This document shows positions 17,006 through 25,998 of a stretch of DNA of 64,000 nt, piece by piece. The notes beneath the pieces were generated by a model. It was given only the letters and a program-made list of their open reading frames with translations, searched no databases and had not been told where the DNA came from. A program made the position numbers and the translations under genes. This stretch comes from Eubacteriales bacterium (lineage in GTDB: Bacteria > Bacillota > Clostridia > Lachnospirales > Lachnospiraceae): NCBI GenBank assembly GCA_030531555.1, contig JAUNNI010000004.1:24273-88272 (forward strand). Reading direction: 5' to 3'. The first letter of the stretch is position 1. Each line of letters begins with the position of its first letter.

Positions 17006-20000
17006 ATGTTAGAAGGTAATAAATTCTCGGATGTTTTTCCGGATTATGAGATTCCGGAAGGCTTTCGCTTTATTTTATCTGGCACCATCGTGGAACGAAT
17101 TGTGCTAAAACAACAAAAAAGGCAGCTGGTGATCCATATTCGCAGTGAGCACATGTTTTCAAAAAAGATGCTCCGTAAGCTTGCTTTTGACATAAAGAAA
17201 AAACTCTTCAGCAGAGATTATGTTTTTGTGGTGATAGAGGACCGCTATCAGTTGTCGCAGGCATATTCTCTGGAGCAGATCACCAGGGAATACTGGGATA
17301 GTATCCTGGAGGACTGCAAACAAATGGGTCAGGTGGAGTATAGTATGATCTCCAGATGTGATTGGGGATTTGATGATGACATCATGACCATCCTTCTGGA
17401 AGATTCCTTTTTGGCAAAAAGCAAAATGCCGGCATTAAAACAGTATTTTGAAGGATTATTCCTGGATCGTTTTGGCAAAGAAATCAAGGTAGGCTTTGAT
17501 TTTACCGATGCGGCCAAACAATCTTTCTATGCGGCAAGAGAGTACAAGCTGCAGCAGGAAGTGGAGCTGGTTATGGAGCATACCAAGACGACGGAAGCTG
17601 AAGAGGAAGAAAAGAAGGAAAATAAAGAAGAGAAAAAACCGGCGCGTGTTTATCGTGGCAATTTCTTTGAGGAGAGGGCAAGACGACAGGAATTTGGGAC
17701 GAGACGTCCCAATGGAAAGGATCCTGATGTCTTCTATGGAAAGAATTGTGACGGAGAACAGATCGCAATTGAACATATTACAGAAGAAATTGGTATGATC
17801 GTCATTCGTGGCGAAATCGTTGATATGGAGTTAAAAGAGATCCGAGGAAATAAAACGCTGGTTCTTTTCACCATCACCGATTATACCGATTCCATTGCCG
17901 GACGTGTCTTTTTGGAAGAAAGCCAGGTGGAAGATTTCCTGGATCATTTCAAAAAGGGCAAGTTCTATAAGATGAAAGGAACGCCAAACCATGACTTTAG
18001 AAGTCACGAACTGGTATTAAGCAGTATCCGTGGTATCAAAGCTGTGCCGGACCTTCGTACAAAACGTATGGATAAAAGCATGGATAAGAGGGTGGAACTG
18101 CATCTTCACACCGTTATGAGTGACAATGACAGTGTGGTAGATATTAAAAAAGTGATTCAGACGGCCAAAGAATGGGGACATAAAGCACTTGCCATCACAG
18201 ACCATGGTGTATTACAGGCCTTCCCGATTGCCAATCATTGTATTTCCAAGGAGGAAGAATTCAAAATTATCTACGGTGTGGAAGGTTATTTTGTGGATGA
18301 TATGAAATCCTTAGTTGTCAATAGCAAGGGGCAAAGTCTGCGAGATTCTTACGTAGTTTTTGATATTGAGACTACCGGTTTCAGTGAAGTTTATGATGAA
18401 ATCATCGAAATTGGTGCCGTTAAGCTTATGGATGGAGAAGTAAAAGACAGATATAGTGTCTTCATTAATCCAAACCGTCCAATTCCGGCTAAAATTGTGG
18501 AACTGACCAGCATCACGGATGAAATGGTGGCGGATGCAAGAAGTATCGATGAGGTACTTCCGGAATTTCTGGAATTTTGTGAGGGCAGCTGTCTGGTGGC
18601 TCACAATGCGGAATTCGATGTGGGATTTTTGGAAGAAAAAGCCCATAAATTAGGTTATGAAACAGATTTTACCGTGCTTGATACGCTGCAGATGGCCAGA
18701 CTTTTGTTAAAAGATATGAGCAAATTTGCTTTAAACACTGTTTGCAAACATCTGGGAATCAAACAGGAGCATCATCATCGTGCAGTGGATGATGCCCGCG
18801 TGACGGCGGAAGTTTTTCAACGCTTTATCGAAATGTTAGAGGATCAGGAAGTGTTTGACACAAACCAGTTAAATGAGATGGGGCAGGTGTCCGATGACCT
18901 GATTAAAAAGGCCAACGCTTACCACGGCATCATCTTGGTGAAAAATAATGTGGGACGTGTTAATTTGAATCGTCTGGTTTCTGCTTCTCATTTGCAGTAT
19001 TTCCACCGACGACCAAAAATTCCGAAAACATTGATAGAAAAATATAGAGAAGGCTTGATTTTAGGCTCTGCCTGTGAGGCAGGGGAACTATTTCAGGCCA
19101 TCATTCGAGATAAAAGTGAGCAGGAAATAGCCCGTTTGGTGAATTTCTATGATTATCTGGAAATCCAGCCAATCGGCAATAACCGTTTTATGCTCGAAAG
19201 CGACCGATATGAGGCGGCCACAGAGGAAGATCTTCGCAATTATAATCGCAGAATTGTAGAGCTTGGAGAAAAATACCACAAACCGGTCGTAGCGACTTGT
19301 GATGTTCATTTTCTGAATCCGGAAGATGAAGTATATCGAAGAATTCTTCAGTTTGGAAAGGGGTATCCAGATGCGGATCATCAGGCACCCCTCTATTTCC
19401 GAACAACCGAAGAAATGCTGGAGGAATTTTCCTATCTTGGAGAAGAAAAAGCCTACGAAGTTGTTGTCACAAACAGTAATTTAATCGCAGATATGATCGA
19501 GAAGATTTCACCGGTTCATCCGGACAAATGTCCTCCGGTCATCGAAAAATCTGACGAAACCCTGACCAAAATCTGCTATGATAAGGCCCATGAAATTTAT
19601 GGACCTACTTTACCAGACATCGTAAAAGAACGTTTGGACCGTGAACTGAATTCCATCATTTCCAACGGATTCGCTGTAATGTATATTATTGCACAGAAAC
19701 TGGTGTGGGATTCCAATGACCATGGTTATCTGGTAGGATCCCGAGGCTCTGTTGGATCCTCTTTCGTGGCAACCATGTCTGGCATCACAGAGGTAAATCC
19801 GTTGTCTTGTCATTACATTTGCCCAGAGTGTCATTTTGTAGATTTTGATTCAGAATTTGTAAAACCATATGCCATGAAAGGTATGTCGGGCTGCGATATG
19901 CCGGACAGAGTATGCCCACATTGTGGAACACCTCTGAAAAAGGAGGGGCATGATATCCCATTTGAAACTTTCCTTGGATTTAAAGGAAATAAAGAGCCGG

Positions 20001-21442
20001 ATATTGACTTGAATTTCTCCGGAGAATACCAGGCGAAGGCCCACAAATATGTTGAGGTTATTTTCGGGGAAGGAAAAGCCTTTCGTGCAGGAACCATTGG
20101 CACCATTGCAGAAAAAACTGCTTACGGTTATGTGAAAGGATATTTTGAAGATCATGGCATCCATAAACGTTCCTGTGAGATCAGCCGACTGGCTGTGGGA
20201 TGTACTGGGGTAAAACGTACTACCGGTCAGCATCCCGGTGGTATTATTGTAGTGCCGCATGAATACGATATCTATGACTTTACCGCCATTCAGCGTCCTG
20301 CCAATGATGTAAATACAGATATTATTACCACACATTTTGAATACCATTCCATTGACCATAACCTTTTGAAACTTGATATTCTCGGGCACGACGATCCTAC
20401 CATGATTCGAAGGCTGGAAGATCTTACCGGGACCAATGCCCAGGAAATTCCTCTGGATGATCCGGATGTTATGGCCTTATTTCATGGTACAGAGATTCTT
20501 GGAATCAAGCCGGAGGACATCGGTGGTATCGATATGGGATCTTTGGGAGTTCCGGAGTTTGGTACGGAATTCGTTATTCAGATGTTAAAAGATACCAAGC
20601 CAAAATGTTTCTCAGATCTGGTCCGCATCTCTGGTCTTTCCCATGGCACTGACGTATGGCTCGGCAATGCCCAGGAACTGATCCAGACAGGAAAGGCTGA
20701 GATTTCCACCTGTATCTGCTGTCGAGATGATATCATGACTTATCTGATCAACATGGGCTTAGATAAAGAACAGTCTTTTACCATCATGGAATCGGTGCGT
20801 AAAGGAAAAGGCTTAAAAGCAGAATGGGAAGAAGAAATGCTTTCCCACAATGTTCCAGACTGGTATATCTGGTCCTGCAAGAAAATCAAATACATGTTCC
20901 CAAAAGCGCATGCGGCAGCCTATGTTATGATGGGATGGCGAGTAGCCTGGTATAAAGTACATCGTCCACATGCTTATTATGCAGCATATTTCTCCATCCG
21001 CGCCTCTGCCTTCTCCTATGAGATCATGTGTCAGGGACCCGAGATTTTGAAAAAAGCATTGGATGAACTGAAATCGGTACCAAAGGAACAGCAGACGAAA
21101 AAGGATCAGGATACGATCCGAGATGGAAGAATCGCCCAGGAAATGTACGCCAGAGGAATTTCATTTATGCCAATCGATATTTACAAAGCTAAGGCAACGG
21201 ATTTCCAGATCATTGGGGATCGTATTATGCCAGCCCTCTCCAGTATTGAAGGTTTGGGAGAAAAAGCCTGTGAACAGATTGAAGAAGCTGCAAAAAATGG
21301 CACATTTACTTCTTTGGAAAACTTCCGAAATCAGTCAAAAATCGGAAAAAGTAGTGTGGACAAGATGGTGGAGCTTGGAATATTGAACGGATTGCCCGAA
21401 ACAGACCAGCTTACCTTTGATTTTCTTATGCAAATGAATTAA
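17006..21442 (+). CDS. polC: DNA polymerase III alpha subunit, Gram-positive type PolC
   Basis: 1478 residues; the main replicative polymerase of low-GC Gram-positives. In order: N-terminal domain, a highly charged linker near residues 190-220, an OB-fold (about 255-345), a PHP domain starting 'VELHLHTVMSD' that is interrupted by the 3'-5' proofreading exonuclease ('VFDIETTGFSE' near 450, 'HHHRAVDDARVTAEVF' near 590), then the polymerase core with zinc-binding cysteines ('ICPECH..', 'CPHCGTPL') and the catalytic 'PDIDLNFSGEYQ'. The embedded exonuclease is the mark of PolC as against DnaE. It lies in a monocistronic-looking position after the rpoD terminator. Confidence 0.98.
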   Translation: MLEGNKFSDVFPDYEIPEGFRFILSGTIVERIVLKQQKRQLVIHIRSEHMFSKKMLRKLAFDIKKKLFSRDYVFVVIEDRYQLSQAYSLEQITREYWDSILEDCKQMGQVEYSMISRCDWGFDDDIMTILLEDSFLAKSKMPALKQYFEGLFLDRFGKEIKVGFDFTDAAKQSFYAAREYKLQQEVELVMEHTKTTEAEEEEKKENKEEKKPARVYRGNFFEERARRQEFGTRRPNGKDPDVFYGKNCDGEQIAIEHITEEIGMIVIRGEIVDMELKEIRGNKTLVLFTITDYTDSIAGRVFLEESQVEDFLDHFKKGKFYKMKGTPNHDFRSHELVLSSIRGIKAVPDLRTKRMDKSMDKRVELHLHTVMSDNDSVVDIKKVIQTAKEWGHKALAITDHGVLQAFPIANHCISKEEEFKIIYGVEGYFVDDMKSLVVNSKGQSLRDSYVVFDIETTGFSEVYDEIIEIGAVKLMDGEVKDRYSVFINPNRPIPAKIVELTSITDEMVADARSIDEVLPEFLEFCEGSCLVAHNAEFDVGFLEEKAHKLGYETDFTVLDTLQMARLLLKDMSKFALNTVCKHLGIKQEHHHRAVDDARVTAEVFQRFIEMLEDQEVFDTNQLNEMGQVSDDLIKKANAYHGIILVKNNVGRVNLNRLVSASHLQYFHRRPKIPKTLIEKYREGLILGSACEAGELFQAIIRDKSEQEIARLVNFYDYLEIQPIGNNRFMLESDRYEAATEEDLRNYNRRIVELGEKYHKPVVATCDVHFLNPEDEVYRRILQFGKGYPDADHQAPLYFRTTEEMLEEFSYLGEEKAYEVVVTNSNLIADMIEKISPVHPDKCPPVIEKSDETLTKICYDKAHEIYGPTLPDIVKERLDRELNSIISNGFAVMYIIAQKLVWDSNDHGYLVGSRGSVGSSFVATMSGITEVNPLSCHYICPECHFVDFDSEFVKPYAMKGMSGCDMPDRVCPHCGTPLKKEGHDIPFETFLGFKGNKEPDIDLNFSGEYQAKAHKYVEVIFGEGKAFRAGTIGTIAEKTAYGYVKGYFEDHGIHKRSCEISRLAVGCTGVKRTTGQHPGGIIVVPHEYDIYDFTAIQRPANDVNTDIITTHFEYHSIDHNLLKLDILGHDDPTMIRRLEDLTGTNAQEIPLDDPDVMALFHGTEILGIKPEDIGGIDMGSLGVPEFGTEFVIQMLKDTKPKCFSDLVRISGLSHGTDVWLGNAQELIQTGKAEISTCICCRDDIMTYLINMGLDKEQSFTIMESVRKGKGLKAEWEEEMLSHNVPDWYIWSCKKIKYMFPKAHAAAYVMMGWRVAWYKVHRPHAYYAAYFSIRASAFSYEIMCQGPEILKKALDELKSVPKEQQTKKDQDTIRDGRIAQEMYARGISFMPIDIYKAKATDFQIIGDRIMPALSSIEGLGEKACEQIEEAAKNGTFTSLENFRNQSKIGKSSVDKMVELGILNGLPETDQLTFDFLMQMN

Positions 21443-21457
21443 ATCGAATCTGACTTA

Positions 21458-21486
21458 TTGATGAATTTCACGGAAAGTGATATGAT
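21458..21486 (+). promoter_or_regulatory. Possible promoter for the gamma-carbonic-anhydrase-like gene
   Basis: TTGATG (21458-21463) and TATGAT (21481-21486), 17-base spacer, just after polC. Moderate match only. Confidence 0.4.
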
Positions 21487-21517
21487 AGGGAGAGATTGTT
21501 TAAGAGAGGAATGTATT

Positions 21518-22006
21518 ATGGCTTATATAAAAAATGCAACATTACAGGGCAATGCATGGGCAGCTCACGATGCCGATCTTATTGGAAATGTTACGGTTGG
21601 AGATGAAAGCTCCATCTGGTATCAGGCGGTGGTTCGTGGGGACTTGGCAGAAATCAAAATTGGTGCTGGGACAAATGTGCAGGATCATGTTGTGATTCAT
21701 GCAGATGCCAATTATCCTTGCCATATTGGTAATGGTGTTACAATTGGTCATAGTGCAATTATCCACGGCTGTACCATCGGGAATAATTCTTTGATCGGAA
21801 TGGGCGCCATCGTATTAAATGGTGCGAAGATCGGAGAAGATTGTATCATTGGAGCAGGTGCTCTTGTGACACAGAATATGGAAATTCCAGATGGTATGCT
21901 GGTATATGGATCTCCTGCTAAAATCATCCGTCCGGTTACGGAGGAGGAAAAGAAGGAGAATCAAACCAATGCAATTACCTATATGCTTCTGAAAAATGTT
22001 CAGTAG
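21518..22006 (+). CDS. Gamma-carbonic-anhydrase-like left-handed beta-helix protein
   Basis: 162 residues built of hexapeptide repeats (a left-handed beta-helix trimer). The three metal-ligand histidines of the gamma class are in place ('VVIHAD', then 'TIGHSAIIHG'), so a carbonic anhydrase or acyl-related metal site is plausible; members of this group (YrdA/PaaY-like) often have unknown activity. The start is ATG 21518 with a 'gagagga' ribosome site seven bases upstream; the frame is open 20 codons further up, but without a site. It is followed 33 bases later by a membrane protein gene. Confidence 0.88.
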   Translation: MAYIKNATLQGNAWAAHDADLIGNVTVGDESSIWYQAVVRGDLAEIKIGAGTNVQDHVVIHADANYPCHIGNGVTIGHSAIIHGCTIGNNSLIGMGAIVLNGAKIGEDCIIGAGALVTQNMEIPDGMLVYGSPAKIIRPVTEEEKKENQTNAITYMLLKNVQ

Positions 22007-22039
22007 TGTAAGTCAGGGTAGATAGGAGGATATTAATTT

Positions 22040-23044
22040 ATGGATCATAAAACATCAACATCCAGACAAGAAGAACAGTCCAAGCGTTATCAAGGTTATG
22101 ATGTAAAAAAAGCTGTGGAACAGAACAATAGACGTAAAAAACCATGGTTTTGGAAGATCCTTGCACTGAGTCTTCTTATTTCTGCAGTCATCATTGCAGT
22201 GGCATGTATGATTGCCATGAAAACAAAGAAACAGCAGACAGATTATCTGTCATCCATCAATGAATCCAATACATTAGATCTTTTATTGGAAGACCATTCC
22301 AATATCACTATCACTCAGAGCTTTTCCGGACTGAAAGACAAGGATGATTATAAGACTACAAGATTCTTAAAGACCGGTAAAAAAGGTGATCTTTTCTCAT
22401 ATTTGAAGACAGAAGGTCTGGAAGAAGATTATAAAGAAGTCTTTGTCAAAGATGAACTTTACCGCTTTGATGGTAATTTCACTTATTATTATGGAATGGT
22501 TGCAGATGATGCAAAAGATTTTCTTGATGATATTCGAGCAGAAGTTCTGCAGCTCAATGGTTCGGAACGCGTTGCTGAGCAGACCGAAAGTAGTGATGTT
22601 TTAAAAGCAACCATCACTTACACCGTTCAGGCAGGTGACAACTATACAAAATTATACGGATTTGAAACAGGAACAGAGGTTAAGAAAGTTTTAACGATCG
22701 ATAAAGAGACCATGTTTGTGAGATCTGATGTAGAAAGTGTCAATGATGAAGAATTCTATGTCTATACTGTTACCTTTGATGGTCAGAACAAATTGCCAAT
22801 CTTCTACCGTAATACCATGGCAAAGAAGACCAAACGTAACTGTACCGTATATTATGATTACGAGGGAGATAAGGAAGAAAAATACACCTACTCTATCCCT
22901 GTAGATACATACTTTACTTTATTAGAACATGATAATTATAAAGTTTATATGGAATCTGGCTGCAGCACAGAGTTTAGCAAGACCATGATGATGATCCAGA
23001 ACCCATATACGGATCTTACTTTATATTTAAAAAAGGATGAATAG
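22040..23044 (+). CDS. Single-pass membrane protein of unknown function
   Basis: 334 residues. A charged cytoplasmic head of about 40 residues (rich in Lys, Arg and Gln), one membrane segment (about 44-68, 'LALSLLISAVIIAVACMIA') and an outer domain of about 265 residues with many Tyr and Asp. The RBS is a full AGGAGG at 22026-22031. No family recognised; the outer domain has the look of a lipoprotein-type beta-rich fold ('TITYTVQAGDNYTKLYGFETG'). The next gene begins one base after its stop, so the two are co-transcribed. Confidence 0.75.
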   Translation: MDHKTSTSRQEEQSKRYQGYDVKKAVEQNNRRKKPWFWKILALSLLISAVIIAVACMIAMKTKKQQTDYLSSINESNTLDLLLEDHSNITITQSFSGLKDKDDYKTTRFLKTGKKGDLFSYLKTEGLEEDYKEVFVKDELYRFDGNFTYYYGMVADDAKDFLDDIRAEVLQLNGSERVAEQTESSDVLKATITYTVQAGDNYTKLYGFETGTEVKKVLTIDKETMFVRSDVESVNDEEFYVYTVTFDGQNKLPIFYRNTMAKKTKRNCTVYYDYEGDKEEKYTYSIPVDTYFTLLEHDNYKVYMESGCSTEFSKTMMMIQNPYTDLTLYLKKDE

Positions 23045-23045
23045 A

Positions 23046-24212
23046 ATGAAAACAGACAGATTATTTTACGAGAATGTCTATCTGAAAGAATTCAATGGAA
23101 AGGTTCTTTCCTGCGTGGAGCAGGAAGGGACCTTTCGGGTTATTTTGGATCAGACAGCATTTTATCCAGAAGGTGGAGGCCAACCGGCAGAGGGTGGTCA
23201 GCTTGATGACATCGAAGTTTTTGACGTGCAGGAAATAGATGGGGAGATTGTTCATTTTCTCAAAGCTCCTTTGGAACCGGGAACGACTGTGCATGGGGTG
23301 ATTGATTGGGAGAGACGTTTTCAGCTGATGCAGCAGCACTCCGGGGAACATATTGTCAGCGGATTGATTCATAAAAAATTTGGATATGATAATGTAGGTT
23401 TCCATATGGGAAGTGATTTTATGACCATTGATTTAAATGGAATGATCACACCAGAAGAATTAGTGGAGATTGAAAAAGAGGCCAATGCATATATTTATAG
23501 CAATGCAAAGGTTCATGTTTTTTATCCGAATGAGGAAGAAAAGAAAGCACTTCCATATCGAAGTAAAAAGGAATTGACTGGACAGGTTCGCCTTGTGGAA
23601 TTTCCAGGAGCAGATCTTTGCGCCTGTTGTGGTCTTCATGTGACATATACGGGAGAAATTGGACTGATTAAACTGATTTCTGTAAAAAAATTTCGTGAAG
23701 GTGTTCGAATTGAAATGCTTTGTGGAAAAGATGCTTTTGACTATCTCAATGTACATTTTCAGCAAAACAGTCAGATTGCGGTGGCTCTCTCTGTAAAGCC
23801 AGAAGAAACTTTTGAAGCAGTAAAGAGACAAGGCAAAGAGGCATTTGATCGAAAAAATGAAGTGAATGCATTAAAACAGGCTTCCTACCAGTGCACAGCA
23901 AAGATTTGCAGTGGAAAAGGAAACGTTATGATTTTCGAAGAGAATCTGGATGCTCAGGATATTCGAAAATGTGCGGATACCATTTTGGATTCTTGCGGTG
24001 GCATCTGCGCATTGTTTTCCGGGGATGATCAAAATGGCTACAAATATGCCCTTGGAGAAAGAAATGGTAATGTGAGAGAACTTGTAAAAGAGATGAATGA
24101 AGCATTACAAGGCCGTGGTGGAGGTAAACCATTCTTTGCCCAGGGTTCTTTAAAAGGATCCAAAAAAGAAGTGATTTCTTTCTTTGCAGAGAAAGAATTT
24201 ACTTTGATTTAA
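23046..24212 (+). CDS. AlaX-type alanyl-tRNA editing protein with DHHA1 domain
   Basis: 388 residues. The family clears serine or glycine wrongly attached to tRNA-Ala. An N-terminal glycine-rich beta domain like that of AlaRS ('TAFYPEGGGQPAEGG'), the zinc/editing site 'QQHSGEHIVSG' with the second pair in 'CACCGLHV', then a coiled segment and a C-terminal DHHA1 domain ending 'GRGGGKPFFAQGS'. This is the longer AlaX form. The start is ATG 23046 (AAGGA eight bases upstream) rather than ATG 23037, which overlaps that site. Confidence 0.92.
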   Translation: MKTDRLFYENVYLKEFNGKVLSCVEQEGTFRVILDQTAFYPEGGGQPAEGGQLDDIEVFDVQEIDGEIVHFLKAPLEPGTTVHGVIDWERRFQLMQQHSGEHIVSGLIHKKFGYDNVGFHMGSDFMTIDLNGMITPEELVEIEKEANAYIYSNAKVHVFYPNEEEKKALPYRSKKELTGQVRLVEFPGADLCACCGLHVTYTGEIGLIKLISVKKFREGVRIEMLCGKDAFDYLNVHFQQNSQIAVALSVKPEETFEAVKRQGKEAFDRKNEVNALKQASYQCTAKICSGKGNVMIFEENLDAQDIRKCADTILDSCGGICALFSGDDQNGYKYALGERNGNVRELVKEMNEALQGRGGGKPFFAQGSLKGSKKEVISFFAEKEFTLI

Positions 24213-24365
24213 GAGGATTTTTCACGGTTTCAATTGTAATGAAGTTGTAAGATTCTCTTTCTTTACAAAGAAAAATGGATGGAGTATTCTTTTTCTATAT
24301 GACAGAAAATGGAAAACTATGACGAAAGAGACAGATCATTGTTTTAAGGTAAGGAGAAAATACTC

Positions 24366-25421
24366 ATGAGAATCACACAGATGTGGAAGAAATCGGCCTT
24401 GTTTCTCTTGGCGGGATCTCTTCTGGTGCTGGCAACTGGATGCGGAAGCAGCGGCGATAGCAGTCCAGAAGCTGGCAGTACGGAAGAAGTCGTTGAAAAA
24501 GAAGTGAAGAATGCGAATTATGTTGCGGATGGAATCGTTCTTCCGGAACATTTTGATAATATGATCTATCCTATGGAAGCCATCACAGTGGAGCAATATT
24601 CTCAGGGACTTACCTATTATCAGAATGGCGAAACGCCAGATTCTTTTTGGTTTCCTATGGCTGTCTTATCCTCTCTTATGGCGGAGGAAGATAAGGTAGA
24701 CCGGGAATATGATAGTGAATTCTATTATTATCCGAAAGAGCAGATTGATCAGTTTGCGGATGCTCTTTTTTATGATTATAGTAAAAAGAAGATGCCACTC
24801 GCTGATCTTGATGAGTCATGTCTATATGCCTGTTATGATGAGGAAAAGCAGAAATATGGATTACTTTGTGGGAACATTGGGGATTTGGGCATTCAGATTG
24901 TGAATTGTTCCAAGATCAATGATCATTATGAACTGGAAGTGGAGTTGATCAATACCGAAAGAAAGGATATTGTTTCAGAGTATTTGATTTCTATGTATCC
25001 ACAAATGGCTGATAAGGTATCCAATGGTTTGTTTGCTTATTCTATTGGATCTTGTGATCTCATTGAAAGTAGTGAAATTGATGAACTTGGTACAGATTTG
25101 GAATATGGAGATGGCCCAAGTATCGATGAGGACTATGATATCGTGGATGGAGATGAAATTACTGATAATTCTCAGGTCGATGACTCGGAGATTCTGAATC
25201 AGATTACAATCGATAAAGAAGAAGCTCTTGCCTTGGCGAAAGCCTATATGGGGGAAGACTACACCTTTACTTTCCGTGGAAAAGTTACCATTGGAGAATA
25301 CGACTATTATGATTTTGCCATTAAGGAGAAATCTACCAAAGATGTGCTGGTATGCATCAATGGTTTAGATGTTGTGAGCGGTCGACATAATAAGGATGGT
25401 TCCTGGTCTTTTGACCAATAG
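24366..25421 (+). CDS. Secreted lipoprotein of unknown function
   Basis: 351 residues. A signal peptide with a lipobox, 'LVLATGC', so lipidated at Cys 26 or so, followed by a Gly/Ser/Glu linker. The mature part is acidic, rich in Asp, Glu and Tyr, with a Ser/Asp-rich stretch around 235-270 ('YGDGPSIDEDYD'), and a C-terminal segment (about 280-351) that looks like a small PepSY-type alpha/beta unit ('ITIDKEEALALAKAYMG'). RBS aaggaga. It stands alone between the AlaX gene and a terminator. Function unknown. Confidence 0.8.
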   Translation: MRITQMWKKSALFLLAGSLLVLATGCGSSGDSSPEAGSTEEVVEKEVKNANYVADGIVLPEHFDNMIYPMEAITVEQYSQGLTYYQNGETPDSFWFPMAVLSSLMAEEDKVDREYDSEFYYYPKEQIDQFADALFYDYSKKKMPLADLDESCLYACYDEEKQKYGLLCGNIGDLGIQIVNCSKINDHYELEVELINTERKDIVSEYLISMYPQMADKVSNGLFAYSIGSCDLIESSEIDELGTDLEYGDGPSIDEDYDIVDGDEITDNSQVDDSEILNQITIDKEEALALAKAYMGEDYTFTFRGKVTIGEYDYYDFAIKEKSTKDVLVCINGLDVVSGRHNKDGSWSFDQ

Positions 25422-25573
25422 TGGAATGAAAATCCAGGAAAAGCAGAATTGGATTATCCAATTATTACTTACCAATTGATAAGTTTTGGTGATGACAAAA
25501 AAATCGGGTACAATTTGGAAAAAATCATACTTTGACATAAAATATGCAGAAACAACGTAAAAAAGGATAGGAA

Positions 25574-25609
25574 AACGGGTAAAAAACAGTAGTTTTTGCC
25601 CGTTTTTTT
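25574..25609 (+). terminator. Terminator after the lipoprotein gene
   Basis: AACGGGTAAAAA pairs with TTTTTGCCCGTT (12 positions, one G-U) and is followed by a run of seven Ts. Confidence 0.85.
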
Positions 25610-25816
25610 ATGTTTTCATTGATTCAATATAGAAAAAATCTTGTTTTATATAAGAATTATAAATGAATTGTTAATGTTGACTAAATAGACGAGATAAAAA
25701 CTAGTGAAAAATAAGATATAAGTTTAACAAACATCAAAGAATAAAGAAAAATGTAAAAAAACATTGTGAAATTAACCAAGAAAAGAATAGAGTTTATAGA
25801 TACATTGCACAATTAG
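25610..25816 (+). other. AT-rich intergenic DNA upstream of the lactate permease
   Basis: Very AT-rich, with no credible gene, hairpin or repeat. A 63-codon open frame from 25893 runs through the promoter and into the permease gene in another frame and is not a gene. Confidence 0.5.
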
Positions 25817-25827
25817 TGGGTAATCCA
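25817..25827. promoter_or_regulatory. Candidate operator 1 of the lactate genes
   Basis: TGGGTAATCCA, an imperfect palindrome matching operator 2 at 25936-25946 in 9 of 11 positions. The half-sites TGG and CCA spaced by five bases resemble binding sites of FadR-subfamily GntR regulators such as PdhR and LldR. Confidence 0.5.
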
Positions 25828-25892
25828 ATTTGGAATTTTCAACATAAAAAATATGGGAATTATTTATAAAATGCCGAAAAAATAATAGGGTA

Positions 25893-25922
25893 TTGCATTA
25901 TTTTGTGGACTATGATTATAAT
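25893..25922 (+). promoter_or_regulatory. Promoter for the lactate permease
   Basis: TTGCAT (25893-25898) and TATAAT (25917-25922) with an 18-base spacer. Confidence 0.55.
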
Positions 25923-25935
25923 GAATCATACGAAA

Positions 25936-25946
25936 TGGGTGACCCA
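25936..25946. promoter_or_regulatory. Candidate operator 2 of the lactate genes
   Basis: TGGGTGACCCA, a perfect palindrome apart from its centre, within bases of the predicted transcript start. Its centre is 119 bases from that of operator 1, so the pair flanks the promoter. Confidence 0.55.
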
Positions 25947-25998
25947 ATAAAAACGAAACTAACAACTATAAAATCAATAATGTTAAAGGGGTATGAAA

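Noticed and set aside
22040-25421. Recently acquired island around the membrane protein, AlaX and lipoprotein genes
   Set aside because: No repeats, integrase or tRNA edge, and codon use is like that of the neighbours.
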